The notes below the pieces were generated by a model, which did no database searches, had not been told where the DNA came from, and was given only the letters and a program-made list of their open reading frames with translations. Below are positions 7,675-16,299 of a stretch of DNA of 36,765 bases, one piece after another. This DNA comes from CAZSVI01 sp964610205 (GTDB lineage: Bacteria > Bacillota > Clostridia > DSM-8532), in assembly GCA_964610205.1 (NCBI GenBank), contig CAZSVI010000021.1, forward strand, positions 1-36,765, given 5' to 3'. Every line of letters starts with the position of its first letter. Position 1 is the first letter of the stretch. Position numbers and translations under genes: made by a program.

Positions 7675-8595
7675 TTAACCCACCGTATCCAAAAATGCTT
7701 CCAACCTCGTGTCAAAACCCGCCTCTCCCGTATGCTCATCAACCATAAGCTTCAATAGGGGAATGCGATATCGCGAATACAGATGTCTTTCCATGAACTC
7801 GACAATAAACGCGTCAACCCCACAGGAAAACGGCGTAAGGTAAACCAGCCCCTTTACGTTTTTATCCTGAGTGAAGGTAAACGCACTGCCAAGCAGTTCA
7901 AACCCCATATACCAGAAAACCTTACCCTGGAATGGGTATGCATTTTCTCTTTTTATTTCGCGGCAGATGTCTCTTGGAGTATAAACCGAGAAATTCCTTT
8001 TTTCAAGCTTATCTATAAGATTCATGCTCAGGTAGCTGTCATATATCATATATGGGTGTCCCAATACAGGGATCACTGCCTTTGAATTTTCTGAATTTAT
8101 AATGTATGAATTTTCCCGGAATCTGTCCCATATATGTCGGTGATATTCGGAAACCGCCTTTTTAAATGTATTTAAAACACAGGTATATTTAATCCCGAGA
8201 AGCTTTGATACGGCTTCCAGACTGTCAAATGTCCAGGATGGAAACTTATCCGGATGAATTTTTATCTCCAATACCTTTACCTGCCTTTTAAGGTTAAATA
8301 TAACCATATCAGGTAAACCGCAAAACTTCGGACAGGTATATTCATTTTTATAAACGCTTGTATATCGCGGAATGAATATATAATCAACAATATTTTTCAG
8401 GTAATAAACATGACCATGAAATACCTTTACAGGAAGACAGGTCTCATTACTGCAAAACTTAACGCCATAATCCATGATATCTCTGTTTGTATCCCGTGAG
8501 GTTACCACACTGCAGCCCAGATCTATAAAAAAATGCTCCCATAATATATGATGGTCAAAGTAAAATAAGCCTTTTGGTAATCCAATTGTTATCAT
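7675..8595 (-). CDS. CoA-dehydratase-activase-related protein (DUF2229-like), first of a pair
   Basis: This 306-residue protein starts MITIGLPKGLFYFD, the typical DUF2229 beginning (GLPRAL-type). It has paired cysteines C48 and C53 (KFCSNETCLPVK) plus YTCPKFCG and TPFSCGVDAF, likely iron-sulfur ligands. It ends with LMVDEHTGEAGFDTRLEAF, nearly the same as the end of its neighbour, so the two are paralogous halves. The family is related to radical 2-hydroxyacyl-CoA dehydratases of clostridia, but most such two-gene units have no proven function. Its stop is 4 bases before the downstream start. Confidence 0.7.
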   Translation of the reverse strand: MITIGLPKGLFYFDHHILWEHFFIDLGCSVVTSRDTNRDIMDYGVKFCSNETCLPVKVFHGHVYYLKNIVDYIFIPRYTSVYKNEYTCPKFCGLPDMVIFNLKRQVKVLEIKIHPDKFPSWTFDSLEAVSKLLGIKYTCVLNTFKKAVSEYHRHIWDRFRENSYIINSENSKAVIPVLGHPYMIYDSYLSMNLIDKLEKRNFSVYTPRDICREIKRENAYPFQGKVFWYMGFELLGSAFTFTQDKNVKGLVYLTPFSCGVDAFIVEFMERHLYSRYRIPLLKLMVDEHTGEAGFDTRLEAFLDTVG

Positions 8596-8623
8596 GTATT
8601 TATTTTTTCATTTTAAGTCCTGT

Positions 8624-9154
8624 TTATTCAGTATTTACAAGCTTAACTTTTATACTTTTACTGTACCTGTTAGCATAACAGCTTGCCACAAAAGAATCGG
8701 GCTTTATTTTCGCGTCGATACCTATACCCTCGAAATATCCTACCATTTCCCTGATAAGCTTTCTTGTCTCTCCTTTTGTTCCTACATCAATATGAGCCTC
8801 CAGCCTGCAGTCAAAGTTTCTATAATTTACGGCAAAATCACAAAGGGTATCGATCAGACACTCGTTCAACATGGAAACAATTTCATATGTTATGAGTGTT
8901 TCCTTGGATATTTTTTCTTTCAAGTTGTTATACCTCTTGTTTTCTATCTTCTTACTTACACAGCACCAGGCTCCCTGACCTATCCTGTGTATATGAATCC
9001 CTGTAGCAAAACAGGTATACCTTCCTCTTACCTGTGAATCGGTACCCACTGCCAACCTGTAGATGCTGTCAGGATTTGCTTTTATAAAACGTTCAATATT
9101 TAAAATAACATCTTTAAATCCCATATTTTTTTGCGTAGAGTTAAAAAACCTCAT
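8624..9154 (-). CDS. YkuK-family RNase H-like protein (DUF458)
   Basis: The product is about 176 residues from ATG 9154, which has GGTGAG upstream; GTG and TTG codons just before it are alternatives. The family signature is clear: RLAVGTDSQVRG near residue 40 supplies the RNase H-like first aspartate, followed by FATGIHIHRIGQG and a later HIDVGTKGETRKLI segment. YkuK proteins adopt an RNase H fold and are common in spore-forming Firmicutes; the biochemical role is not established. It lies upstream of the DUF2229 pair with a 28-base gap and may be cotranscribed. Confidence 0.78.
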   Translation of the reverse strand: MRFFNSTQKNMGFKDVILNIERFIKANPDSIYRLAVGTDSQVRGRYTCFATGIHIHRIGQGAWCCVSKKIENKRYNNLKEKISKETLITYEIVSMLNECLIDTLCDFAVNYRNFDCRLEAHIDVGTKGETRKLIREMVGYFEGIGIDAKIKPDSFVASCYANRYSKSIKVKLVNTE

Positions 9155-9252
9155 ATTTCTCACCAACCTTTCCCAAGTAAAATAAAGAGAGCAGTCAAGA
9201 CCTGATAACGGAATTAACCACTCTCCTGTAAGAAATTCTAAAAACGTCGATA

Positions 9253-9390
9253 TTAGTAAGCATTATAATGGCATGATTGTTTTCCGCATTTATATAACAG
9301 GGGGTTAACCCGATGTATACACAGGCCGATATCCCATAACTTATCAATTATATTGTTTTGCATTAACCTTCTGTTTTTTAGCAAACCCAT
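9253..9390 (-). CDS. Possible small protein, 45 codons
   Basis: An ATG at 9390 preceded by GGAGA at a 7-base spacing opens 45 codons ending in TAA at 9253. The predicted peptide starts MGLLKNRRLMQNNIIDKLWD and ends with a two-cysteine, aromatic-rich tail (YKCGKQSCHYNAY). I recognise no family. It is the only plausible coding content of the 460-base spacer between the YkuK gene and the HAD gene. The good ribosome binding site is the main support; no clear promoter was found. Confidence 0.35.
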   Translation of the reverse strand: MGLLKNRRLMQNNIIDKLWDIGLCIHRVNPLLYKCGKQSCHYNAY

Positions 9391-9557
9391 TGTAATTCTC
9401 CAATTCCTAAACTATAGCTAAAATGTACGGGGCAAAATATCATATATGCATAACATTTTTATGGTAACACAACAAAACCAGCCGCGTCAAGACATTACCC
9501 TGTTGGTTTTTTTAGGAAATATCTGAATACTGAAATTAAACTTAACTTATTTATAAT

Positions 9558-9586
9558 TTGACAGCTATTTTCCGGTATGTTATTTT
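9558..9586 (+). promoter_or_regulatory. Promoter of the HAD-phosphatase gene
   Basis: TTGACA (9558-9563), a 17-base spacer and TATTTT (9581-9586) lie 30 bases before the ATG at 9616. The -35 is a perfect consensus. The ribosome binding site AAAGGGG is at 9601-9607. This is the only rightward gene in the left third of the window and needs its own promoter. Confidence 0.6.
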
Positions 9587-9615
9587 ATGTATTACAAAGC
9601 AAAGGGGCTGATTGA

Positions 9616-10629
9616 ATGAATGATATGGGTAAAACCATGAAAAAAAATCTTTTATATATACCCGTTCTTGGAGAATTTGATGAATCTTCCGGGCTTACAG
9701 GCATTGAGCAATGCAGTGACGGAAGCTTCTCCGCCGGAGAGGACGGGGTTGTCTCAATTACCTCAACAGGGGATAAAAAGGTTGAATTTATCGCATTTAA
9801 GAACAGGACAATAGCTTACGTAAAATCCTCAATGGGTTATCCCGCATACTACCCTGTTCTTCCGGTAGAGGTGCAAAGACCTGTTAAGGCTGTTCTTATG
9901 GATCTGGACGGGACCAGTGTAAGAAGTGAAGAATTCTGGATCTGGATCATTGAAAGAACAACTGCAAGTTTATTGAAAAATCCGGCATTTCAACTGGAAG
10001 AATCCGATTTGCCGTATGTTTCAGGGCACAGTGTTTCAGAGCATTTACAATACTGTATCCACAAGTATTGTCCCTCATGTTTGCTAGAAGATGCTAGAAA
10101 TTTTTACTTTGAACATACACACCGTGAGATGAAGGAGATTATGGAGGGGCGTGGAAAAGAAAATGCATTTACGCCTACCCCGGGTATTAAGGAATTTTTA
10201 CTTGAACTGAAGGGTATGGGGATAAAGATTGGCCTGGTTACATCGGGACTGTATGAAAAAGCCTGGCCTGAAATTCTATCTGCGTTCAGAACCCTTAAAA
10301 TGGGAAACCCAAAAGAATTTTATGACGCGATAATTACTGCCGGATATCCTATCCGTAAAGGAGAGGTGGGAACTCTGGGTGAACTGGCTCCCAAACCTCA
10401 CCCGTGGCTATACGCGGAAACGGCTTGTGTGGGTCTTGGTATTCCATTCAAAGACAGAAATTCGGTCATAGGGATTGAGGACAGCGGAGCCGGGGTTTGT
10501 TCAATACGCCTTGCCGGATATCCTACGGTGGGAATTGCCGGAGGGAACATTGAAAGCAGCGGAACAAAAAGTTTATGTACCAGATATTTGGCTAACTTTA
10601 CAGAAATACTGAACTTCATTCGCTCCTGA
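9616..10629 (+). CDS. HAD-superfamily phosphatase with extra N-terminal domain
   Basis: The product is 337 residues. The HAD core occupies about 90-337: motif I DLDGT (nucleophile D96, acid D98), motif II S210 (LVTSG), motif III K260 (APKPHP) and motif IV E288/D289 (IGIEDSGAGV). An alpha-helical C1 cap lies between motifs I and II, as in beta-phosphoglucomutase and phosphoglycolate phosphatase relatives. The first 88 residues are an extra segment with no motif I can name (GEFDESSGLTG, then VEFIAFKNRTIAYVK). The usual substrate is a small phosphorylated sugar. The 3' end converges on the Gfo/Idh/MocA gene with only 9 bases between stops. Confidence 0.8.
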   Translation: MNDMGKTMKKNLLYIPVLGEFDESSGLTGIEQCSDGSFSAGEDGVVSITSTGDKKVEFIAFKNRTIAYVKSSMGYPAYYPVLPVEVQRPVKAVLMDLDGTSVRSEEFWIWIIERTTASLLKNPAFQLEESDLPYVSGHSVSEHLQYCIHKYCPSCLLEDARNFYFEHTHREMKEIMEGRGKENAFTPTPGIKEFLLELKGMGIKIGLVTSGLYEKAWPEILSAFRTLKMGNPKEFYDAIITAGYPIRKGEVGTLGELAPKPHPWLYAETACVGLGIPFKDRNSVIGIEDSGAGVCSIRLAGYPTVGIAGGNIESSGTKSLCTRYLANFTEILNFIRS

Positions 10630-10638
10630 TGACGTTCT

Positions 10639-11802
10639 TTACAATGATGAAACGCAAACCCAGGATTTTTCCAAAGCTGATTTCTCTACAGCATATAATA
10701 CCTGTGAGCATTTCATTCCTTCATAAAAATCGGGCGATGTTGTGGTATCATTGATTACTGCCTGGGTAAATTCATAAAATTGGTGAACAAAAGTGTGATC
10801 CCATCCAATAATGTGTCCATCCGGCCACCAGGCATGAATAAATTCATGCTCGCCGTTGGTAGCCAATATATTCGAGAAACCCTGTAATTGAACCGGTAGT
10901 GTCGCATCAAGGAACTCAAGTTCATTCAGACGTTCCAAGCTAAACCGTATACTTCCCTTTTCTCCGTTTATTTCTATTGACAGGGTATTCTTATGTCCTT
11001 GCGCAAACCTTGTAGATTCAATAATCCCCAAGGCTCCGTTATCAAACTCACACATAAACATAGTGGCATCATCAACCGTGACCTTCGCTCTGTCGGCATT
11101 CTCCTGGGCTACGGCAGATAATCCCTGCATTTTTTGTACAACCGGTCTTTCTTTAATAAATGTTTTGCTCATTGCAGCAACGGTATCTATTTCTCCAACA
11201 AGATATCTTGCCAGATCAATAACATGAGCACCCAAATCACCCAGCGCGCCGCTTCCTGCGACATTTTTGTCCAGTCGCCATATAAGCGGGAAATCGGGGT
11301 CAATAATAAAATCCTGCAAATATGAGCCTCTGAAATGAAATATCCTCCCCAGACGTCCGTCTTTTATTAATTTTTTTGCGAGCCTGATAGCCGGAATGGT
11401 TCTGTAATTAAATCCAATTTGATTTTTTACCCCGGTTTTCTTAACTGCGGTTACCATTTCACGGGCATCGTCCAAACCAAGAGCAAGAGGTTTCTCACAG
11501 AAAATGTGTTTTCCGGCATTTGCCGCTTCAATTGCTATATCTTTATGAAAGTTGCTTGGAGTAGTTATATCAATAATATCAATATCATCCCGCTTTACAA
11601 GCTCTTCATAATTTGTTTCATAGCTTTCCCAACCCAGTTTATACGCACTTTCGCGTACCCATTCGGTATTTCTGCCGCATATTGCTTTCATACATATATG
11701 GCAATTTGTATCAAAAAAAACTGATAACCTGCTCCATCCTGAGCTATGTGCTCTTCCCATGAATTTATAACCAACCATGCCAATATTTAATGTCTTTTTC
11801 AC
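10639..11802 (-). CDS. Gfo/Idh/MocA-family NAD(P)-dependent sugar oxidoreductase
   Basis: The protein is 387 residues. The N-terminal Rossmann fold begins IGMVGYKFMGRAHSSGW, a variant common in Gfo/Idh/MocA enzymes. EKPLALGLDDAREMV carries the conserved EKP lysine. The substrate domain has SGALGDLGAHVIDLARYLVG, with the Asp-x3-His catalytic pair. These enzymes oxidise or reduce one hydroxyl of sugars, cyclitols or glycosides using tightly held NAD. It is the last gene of the ABC/TIM-barrel operon, 22 bases after the fourth TIM-barrel gene, so it probably acts on the imported substrate or its glycoside. Substrate and oxidised carbon cannot be inferred. Confidence 0.82.
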   Translation of the reverse strand: MKKTLNIGMVGYKFMGRAHSSGWSRLSVFFDTNCHICMKAICGRNTEWVRESAYKLGWESYETNYEELVKRDDIDIIDITTPSNFHKDIAIEAANAGKHIFCEKPLALGLDDAREMVTAVKKTGVKNQIGFNYRTIPAIRLAKKLIKDGRLGRIFHFRGSYLQDFIIDPDFPLIWRLDKNVAGSGALGDLGAHVIDLARYLVGEIDTVAAMSKTFIKERPVVQKMQGLSAVAQENADRAKVTVDDATMFMCEFDNGALGIIESTRFAQGHKNTLSIEINGEKGSIRFSLERLNELEFLDATLPVQLQGFSNILATNGEHEFIHAWWPDGHIIGWDHTFVHQFYEFTQAVINDTTTSPDFYEGMKCSQVLYAVEKSALEKSWVCVSSL

Positions 11803-11824
11803 TTTCTTTCACCTCCATGAGGGA

Positions 11825-12787
11825 TCAAGCCCAGTATAATTCACCTTTGTCCTCAAACATGACAACTTCTTTCAGGAACGCTACTGCTTTTTCGAGTCCT
11901 TCAGAAGATGACATTATGCTGTCTTCATGTTCAATGGAGATTGTTTTATCATAACCTGCCATCCTCAGATTGGTAATAATGTCTTTCCATACGCTGATTC
12001 CATGACCATAGCCGACTGTACGGAATATCCATGAACGGTTTATTTCATCGCTATAGTGTTTGGTATCCAGTACCCCGTTTGTCTGTGTATTAATTATATC
12101 AATTTTTGTGTCTTTTGCATGGAAGTAGTGTATAGCTTTGCCCAGTTTGCGTATTACATGAATTGGCTCCATTCCCTGCCAGAACAGATGGCTCATATCC
12201 AGATTGGCTCCAATAACATCCCCAACAGCTTCCCGCAACCGCAATAATGTTTCTGTGTTATATACACAGAAACCCGGATGCAATTCCAAAGCTATTTTGA
12301 TACCATGATCCGCCGCAAACTTACCGGCTTTTTGCCAATACGGAATCAACACCTCTTCCCACTGGTATTCAAGCACCTTTCCAAAATCATCAGGCCAGGG
12401 ACATGTTACCCAACTGGGGTATTGTCCGCCGGAATCCGTTCCTGGGCAGCCCGAAAAGGTCACCACTATATCAACGTTCATTTTTTCAGCAAGAATCACC
12501 GAATTCTCAAATTGTTTATGATATTGTTCAGCCAATTCTTTTTGAGGATGCACAGGATTGCCATGACAGGAAAAGGCACTGATTCCCATATCATATTCTG
12601 AAAGAAGATCACTATACTGCTCCCTGGCTATAGGATCAATAAGCATTTTTTCTACATCGCAATGCGGATTACCGACAAAGCCGCCTGTTCCTATTTCGAC
12701 CATCTGCACACCCAGCCCGGACAGATAGGGTATAATTCCATTGAGCGGCTTATCCGCAAAAAGAGCTGTTAATACTCCCAGTTTCAT
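11825..12787 (-). CDS. Sugar phosphate isomerase/epimerase-like TIM barrel (AP_endonuc_2 fold)
   Basis: The product is about 320 residues from ATG 12787, preceded by GGAGG at 7 bases; the frame opens further back to 12826. Metal-site and barrel motifs of the family are present: VEIGTGGFVG, ALELHPGF (E ligand), GANLDMSHLFWQG (D and H), YFHAKDTK (H) and SIEHED (E). It differs from the three tandem barrels upstream in length and motifs and keeps the usual glutamate ligand (ELHP). Members isomerise or epimerise sugars or act on 3-keto-sugars. It is paired with the following Gfo/Idh/MocA gene, a common partnership in sugar and glycoside catabolism. Confidence 0.78.
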   Translation of the reverse strand: MKLGVLTALFADKPLNGIIPYLSGLGVQMVEIGTGGFVGNPHCDVEKMLIDPIAREQYSDLLSEYDMGISAFSCHGNPVHPQKELAEQYHKQFENSVILAEKMNVDIVVTFSGCPGTDSGGQYPSWVTCPWPDDFGKVLEYQWEEVLIPYWQKAGKFAADHGIKIALELHPGFCVYNTETLLRLREAVGDVIGANLDMSHLFWQGMEPIHVIRKLGKAIHYFHAKDTKIDIINTQTNGVLDTKHYSDEINRSWIFRTVGYGHGISVWKDIITNLRMAGYDKTISIEHEDSIMSSSEGLEKAVAFLKEVVMFEDKGELYWA

Positions 12788-12817
12788 ATTTCCAGCCTCC
12801 TTAATCTTTGATATCAT

Positions 12818-12842
12818 TTCCGGCAAGTAGTACTTGCCGGAA
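12818..12842 (-). other. Intercistronic stem-loop, 12-bp perfect stem
   Basis: TTCCGGCAAGTA (12818-12829) and TACTTGCCGGAA (12831-12842) are exact reverse complements around one base. The element sits between two TIM-barrel genes of one operon. On the minus strand it is preceded by ATTGCTTTT and is not followed by a U tract, so it is unlikely to terminate. RNA stabilisation or processing is more likely. Confidence 0.6.
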
Positions 12843-12857
12843 AAAGCAATGGTGCCG

Positions 12858-13691
12858 TTATAACGCGAGAACGTCCTTTATATATCTTCTCGAGTATTGG
12901 GCGGATTCGAAGTTGCAGACCAGAGGGCAATCCAGTTCTACGCACAAGACGCCCTTATAGTTATGTTTCTTCAGAACCTTGATTACGCCTTTAAAATCAA
13001 TAACGCCCTGCCCCAATGCGAGGAAACGATTCATAGGCCAATCGGCATGTGCTTCAGGATCCGGATCCAAATCCTTAAGGTGAACATATTGTATACGATC
13101 GCCGTATTTATCAAATGCTTTTACCGCATCCATTCCTGCAAGCGTAGTATGGGCGGTATCCATTGTTAATCCAATCAGATTCCTGTCGGTAATGGATAGA
13201 AAGCAGTCTATTTCATCTTCATGGAACATACGTGTATGGGCATGTGGATGAAGGCATGTGGTAATATCATATTTTTGGGAAATCTCACCCATTTTTGTGA
13301 ATACATCCGCATACATCTTAACAGCTTCTATATCCAACGATCTGACAAACGGTTGATCCTTCCATATGTTTCCCTGCACATTCAATACCTTGGCGCCGCA
13401 GTATTGAAGGATTTTGCATGTCCTCTCCCCGAGGTCCAGATATTTATTGACTTCGTCTTCATAATAGGTATGATATAAGTTTACTAACTCCAAGTTATAT
13501 CTATTCAGCAGCTGCTTCAGTTCCTCAGGATTGTTCTCAAACAACGGAACAATAAAATTAAAGTCTTCTACATAATTATATCCCAGATAGGAAACCTCCT
13601 TAAGGGCTTGCTCAAAATCTCTTTTCCCGTGATCCGTCGGACCACTGAATTCATCCTTTGTCCATGACCATACAGTATACCCTATTTTCAC
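12858..13691 (-). CDS. IolE-like TIM-barrel isomerase/dehydratase, third tandem copy
   Basis: The product is 277 residues and starts with GTG at 13691, preceded by AGAGGAGAT. Motifs: MKIGYTVWSWTKDEF at the start, TTCLHPHAHT, LTMDTAHTTLAGMD (Asp and His ligands), YVHLKDLDPD (His) and LCVELDCP (Glu). The HPH motif in place of the usual glutamate strand resembles IolE, the 2-keto-myo-inositol dehydratase, rather than xylose isomerase. The C-terminal ESAQYSRRYIKDVL is shared with both upstream paralogs. It probably uses a divalent metal to dehydrate, isomerise or eliminate a keto-sugar produced by an oxidoreductase of this locus. Confidence 0.78.
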   Translation of the reverse strand: MKIGYTVWSWTKDEFSGPTDHGKRDFEQALKEVSYLGYNYVEDFNFIVPLFENNPEELKQLLNRYNLELVNLYHTYYEDEVNKYLDLGERTCKILQYCGAKVLNVQGNIWKDQPFVRSLDIEAVKMYADVFTKMGEISQKYDITTCLHPHAHTRMFHEDEIDCFLSITDRNLIGLTMDTAHTTLAGMDAVKAFDKYGDRIQYVHLKDLDPDPEAHADWPMNRFLALGQGVIDFKGVIKVLKKHNYKGVLCVELDCPLVCNFESAQYSRRYIKDVLAL

Positions 13692-13733
13692 GCTAATCTC
13701 CTCTTTCCTGATTTTATTTGGATTTTTTCTCCA

Positions 13734-14561
13734 TTACAAATTCAATACCGACTTAAGATACTGTCTTGATTTCTGTGCGGAATCAAAATTACATATCTGT
13801 TGATAATCTAGCTCAACACATATGATTCCATCATAGCCATGTGATTTTAAAGCATTAAAAACTCCGGGGAAATCAACTATGCCTTCACCGAGGGGGCGTG
13901 CAAATCTTGTAGGATAATCAACAGACGCGGTCCGATCGGCAAGAGTATCCTTAAAATGCATGTATCCTGCTCTTGCTCCATATTTTTTAATAACCTCAAC
14001 CGGATCCATACCTCCGAAAATGGTATGTGCCGTATCAAAACAATATTTCACCAAATCGGGTCTGGTATGCCTGTCGATGTAGTCCAACTGGTAACTTTTT
14101 TCACATAATGAATCCCAATGCGGATGCAAGCATAAAGTAACTTCATAATTTGCAGCCATTCTCCCCATGTCGTCAAGTACATCTGATAGTGTCTGTAAAT
14201 CATAGTCGGTTACATTATCACGGGATTCCGGTTTTGGCGCCTGAACATTCATATATTTTCCACCGTGTTCAGATAGAAATTCACAGCACTTCCCGGCAAA
14301 TACCTTATCCTTTTCATATTCACCCGTTAGGAAATGGTAAACATTAACCAGTTCAATATCATACTTTTTCAGCAAATTATCGAATTTCTCAGGCTTATCT
14401 TTATAAATATTGACAATAAAATTAAAGTTTTCTACAAAATTATACTCAAGAAAGGATATTTCCTTCAATGCCTGCTCAAAATTTGCTTCCGCCCTGTCAG
14501 TCGGGTTTTCTCTTCCAAACTCTTCATGCATCCATGTCCATACCGTATGAGCAACTTTCAT
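13734..14561 (-). CDS. IolE-like TIM-barrel isomerase/dehydratase, second tandem copy
   Basis: The product is 275 residues and starts MKVAHTVWTWMHEEF. Motifs: LCLHPHWDSLCE, KYCFDTAHTIFGGMDP, YMHFKDTLAD and ICVELDYQQICNFDSAQ. Compared with its two neighbours, the post-ligand loop reads HFKDTLADRT instead of HLKDLDPD, and its substrate loop has RFARPLGEGIVDF. It is therefore the most diverged of the three and may act on a different stereoisomer or be a non-identical subunit. It sits 29 bases downstream of the first copy. Confidence 0.77.
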   Translation of the reverse strand: MKVAHTVWTWMHEEFGRENPTDRAEANFEQALKEISFLEYNFVENFNFIVNIYKDKPEKFDNLLKKYDIELVNVYHFLTGEYEKDKVFAGKCCEFLSEHGGKYMNVQAPKPESRDNVTDYDLQTLSDVLDDMGRMAANYEVTLCLHPHWDSLCEKSYQLDYIDRHTRPDLVKYCFDTAHTIFGGMDPVEVIKKYGARAGYMHFKDTLADRTASVDYPTRFARPLGEGIVDFPGVFNALKSHGYDGIICVELDYQQICNFDSAQKSRQYLKSVLNL

Positions 14562-14590
14562 TGTTTTTTTCTCCTTATTTATGTGCTTCG

Positions 14591-15430
14591 TTATAATCCT
14601 AAAACCGCATCAATATATTTTCTTGATACCATGGCGGATTCATAATTGTTTACCCTTTGATAATCCAATTCTACACAAACCACGCCATTATAATTATGTT
14701 TCTTCAGGGCATTCATAACCCCTTTAAAATCGATAGTACCCTGTCCAAGAGCGCGGAATCTTTTCATGGGCCATTCAGGATTCAATGATTTATCCGGATC
14801 AAGATCCTTCAAATGTACATATGCGATACGGCTGCCATATTTATCAAATATATCAGGCGCATGCATTCCTGCAAGTTCCGTGTGAGCAGTATCCAGACAA
14901 AGGCTGACAAGCCCCGGATCTGAATTTTCTACAAAATACTTAATGGATTCTTCATTAAATATTGAAGTATTTGCATGGGGATGCATACATAATGTTATAT
15001 CATACTGATTACATAATGCACCAATCTTATGGCAGGATTCAATGTATCTGTCAACCTCAATTTTGCTGAAGGGCCTGTCGTAAGGTTTATCCATCCACAT
15101 TACGCATTGGGTGTTCATTGTCTTTGCACCCACAGCGCTCAGGAATTTGCAGTATTCCCCCGCGGATTTGATATCTTCACTTAAATTATTACTGAAATAA
15201 TGGTATAGATTAACAAATTCCAGTTCATATTTCATCATCAGTGACTTAAATTCATCAACCTCATTGCCATAGTGGTCGGTTAAAAAACCAAAGCATTCAA
15301 CCGCTTCATACTTCAAATCCTTCAAGTCCCGCAGGCTCTGCTCAAAATCCCCCTTGAAATTGTTGCTGCGGGGTGACCAATTATTGAACTCATCACTAAT
15401 CCAGGTCCAAACTGTATAAGCTAATTGCAT
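14591..15430 (-). CDS. IolE-like TIM-barrel isomerase/dehydratase, first tandem copy
   Basis: The product is 279 residues. It starts MQLAYTVWTWISDEF with GGAGGAGAT upstream. Motifs: LCMHPHANTS, LCLDTAHTELAGMHA, YVHLKDLDPDKS, RFRALGQGTIDF and VCVELDYQRVNNYESA. It shares long stretches with the third copy (KNHN-type helices and HLKDLDPD), showing gene duplication inside the operon. It lies 13 bases after the second permease gene, so import and the barrel enzymes are cotranscribed. Confidence 0.78.
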   Translation of the reverse strand: MQLAYTVWTWISDEFNNWSPRSNNFKGDFEQSLRDLKDLKYEAVECFGFLTDHYGNEVDEFKSLMMKYELEFVNLYHYFSNNLSEDIKSAGEYCKFLSAVGAKTMNTQCVMWMDKPYDRPFSKIEVDRYIESCHKIGALCNQYDITLCMHPHANTSIFNEESIKYFVENSDPGLVSLCLDTAHTELAGMHAPDIFDKYGSRIAYVHLKDLDPDKSLNPEWPMKRFRALGQGTIDFKGVMNALKKHNYNGVVCVELDYQRVNNYESAMVSRKYIDAVLGL

Positions 15431-15443
15431 AAAAATCTCCTCC

Positions 15444-16280
15444 TTACCCTTTTACCGCACCAGCGGATAATCCTTTTATAAATGTCTTTTGACCGAGTAA
15501 ATAAATAATAATCATGGGAAGCGTAACACAAACCAGAGCTGCAAACATATCCGGGTAATTCACACCATATTGATTGATAAACATTGAAAGGCCGATAGGC
15601 AATGTCTGTTTTTCGGGTGTTCTTATGACAAGACTTGCGATAAAATATTCATTCCACACCGTTAATCCGTTAAAAATAATCTGTGTTGTTATCCCCGGAA
15701 TCGTCAATGGCATAATAACCCTTACAAAGCTTCCGAATTGTCCGCATCCATCAATTTTAGCCGCTTCCTCAAGGCTCTTTGGCAAGGATATATAAAAAGC
15801 CCTTAAAATAAACGTTCCGAAACTAATTGCCTGAGCGGCATAAACAAGAACCAGCCCCCACAGACTATTAACCAGGCCAAGCCTCAATACCACGGTAAAT
15901 ATAGGAATAGCAAGCACAGCACCGGGAATCATCAGGCCGGTTAACAAATACGTATATATCGCTTTTTTGCCTTTGAAATCCAGTCGTGCCAATACATAAG
16001 CAGCGCAATTGTTAACAGGGATGGTAATCACCAGAAACAGCAGAAGTACAAAAACGCTGTTAATATACTTTTGACCGATTCCAGCCATATTCCAAGCGTT
16101 TGCGTAATTTTCCCATTGTGGTTCACTCGGAATCCCCCATATGTTTATATAAAACTCACTTGTAGACTTCAGCGAACCCAAAATCATCCATATTACGGGA
16201 TACACTGTTATTATCAGTACAACCAGAAGGATGATATATATTATGATTTTTGATATATTTTTCGATGATTTTATATTCAT
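15444..16280 (-). CDS. ABC carbohydrate importer, permease (MalG-type)
   Basis: The product is about 278 residues from ATG 16280, which has GGAGGGAG upstream; the frame opens to 16307. Six membrane segments are visible. The EAA loop reads EEAAKIDGCGQFGSFVRVIMP and couples to the ATPase. The C-terminal GQKTFIKGLSAGAVKG is the typical MalG-family ending. It partners with the UgpA-type permease directly upstream and the lipoprotein before that. Confidence 0.87.
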   Translation of the reverse strand: MNIKSSKNISKIIIYIILLVVLIITVYPVIWMILGSLKSTSEFYINIWGIPSEPQWENYANAWNMAGIGQKYINSVFVLLLFLVITIPVNNCAAYVLARLDFKGKKAIYTYLLTGLMIPGAVLAIPIFTVVLRLGLVNSLWGLVLVYAAQAISFGTFILRAFYISLPKSLEEAAKIDGCGQFGSFVRVIMPLTIPGITTQIIFNGLTVWNEYFIASLVIRTPEKQTLPIGLSMFINQYGVNYPDMFAALVCVTLPMIIIYLLGQKTFIKGLSAGAVKG

Positions 16281-16299
16281 ACTCTCCCTCCTCTCCGCT

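Noticed and set aside
12818..12842. Hairpin as an intrinsic terminator inside the operon
   Set aside because: No U tract on the transcribed strand, and the next gene has only a ribosome binding site in the short gap with no visible promoter.
12858..15430. Tandem barrels as xylose isomerase or endonuclease IV
   Set aside because: Length, HPH motif and DTAH/HLKD pattern fit the IolE-like branch; endonuclease IV zinc-cluster motifs are absent.
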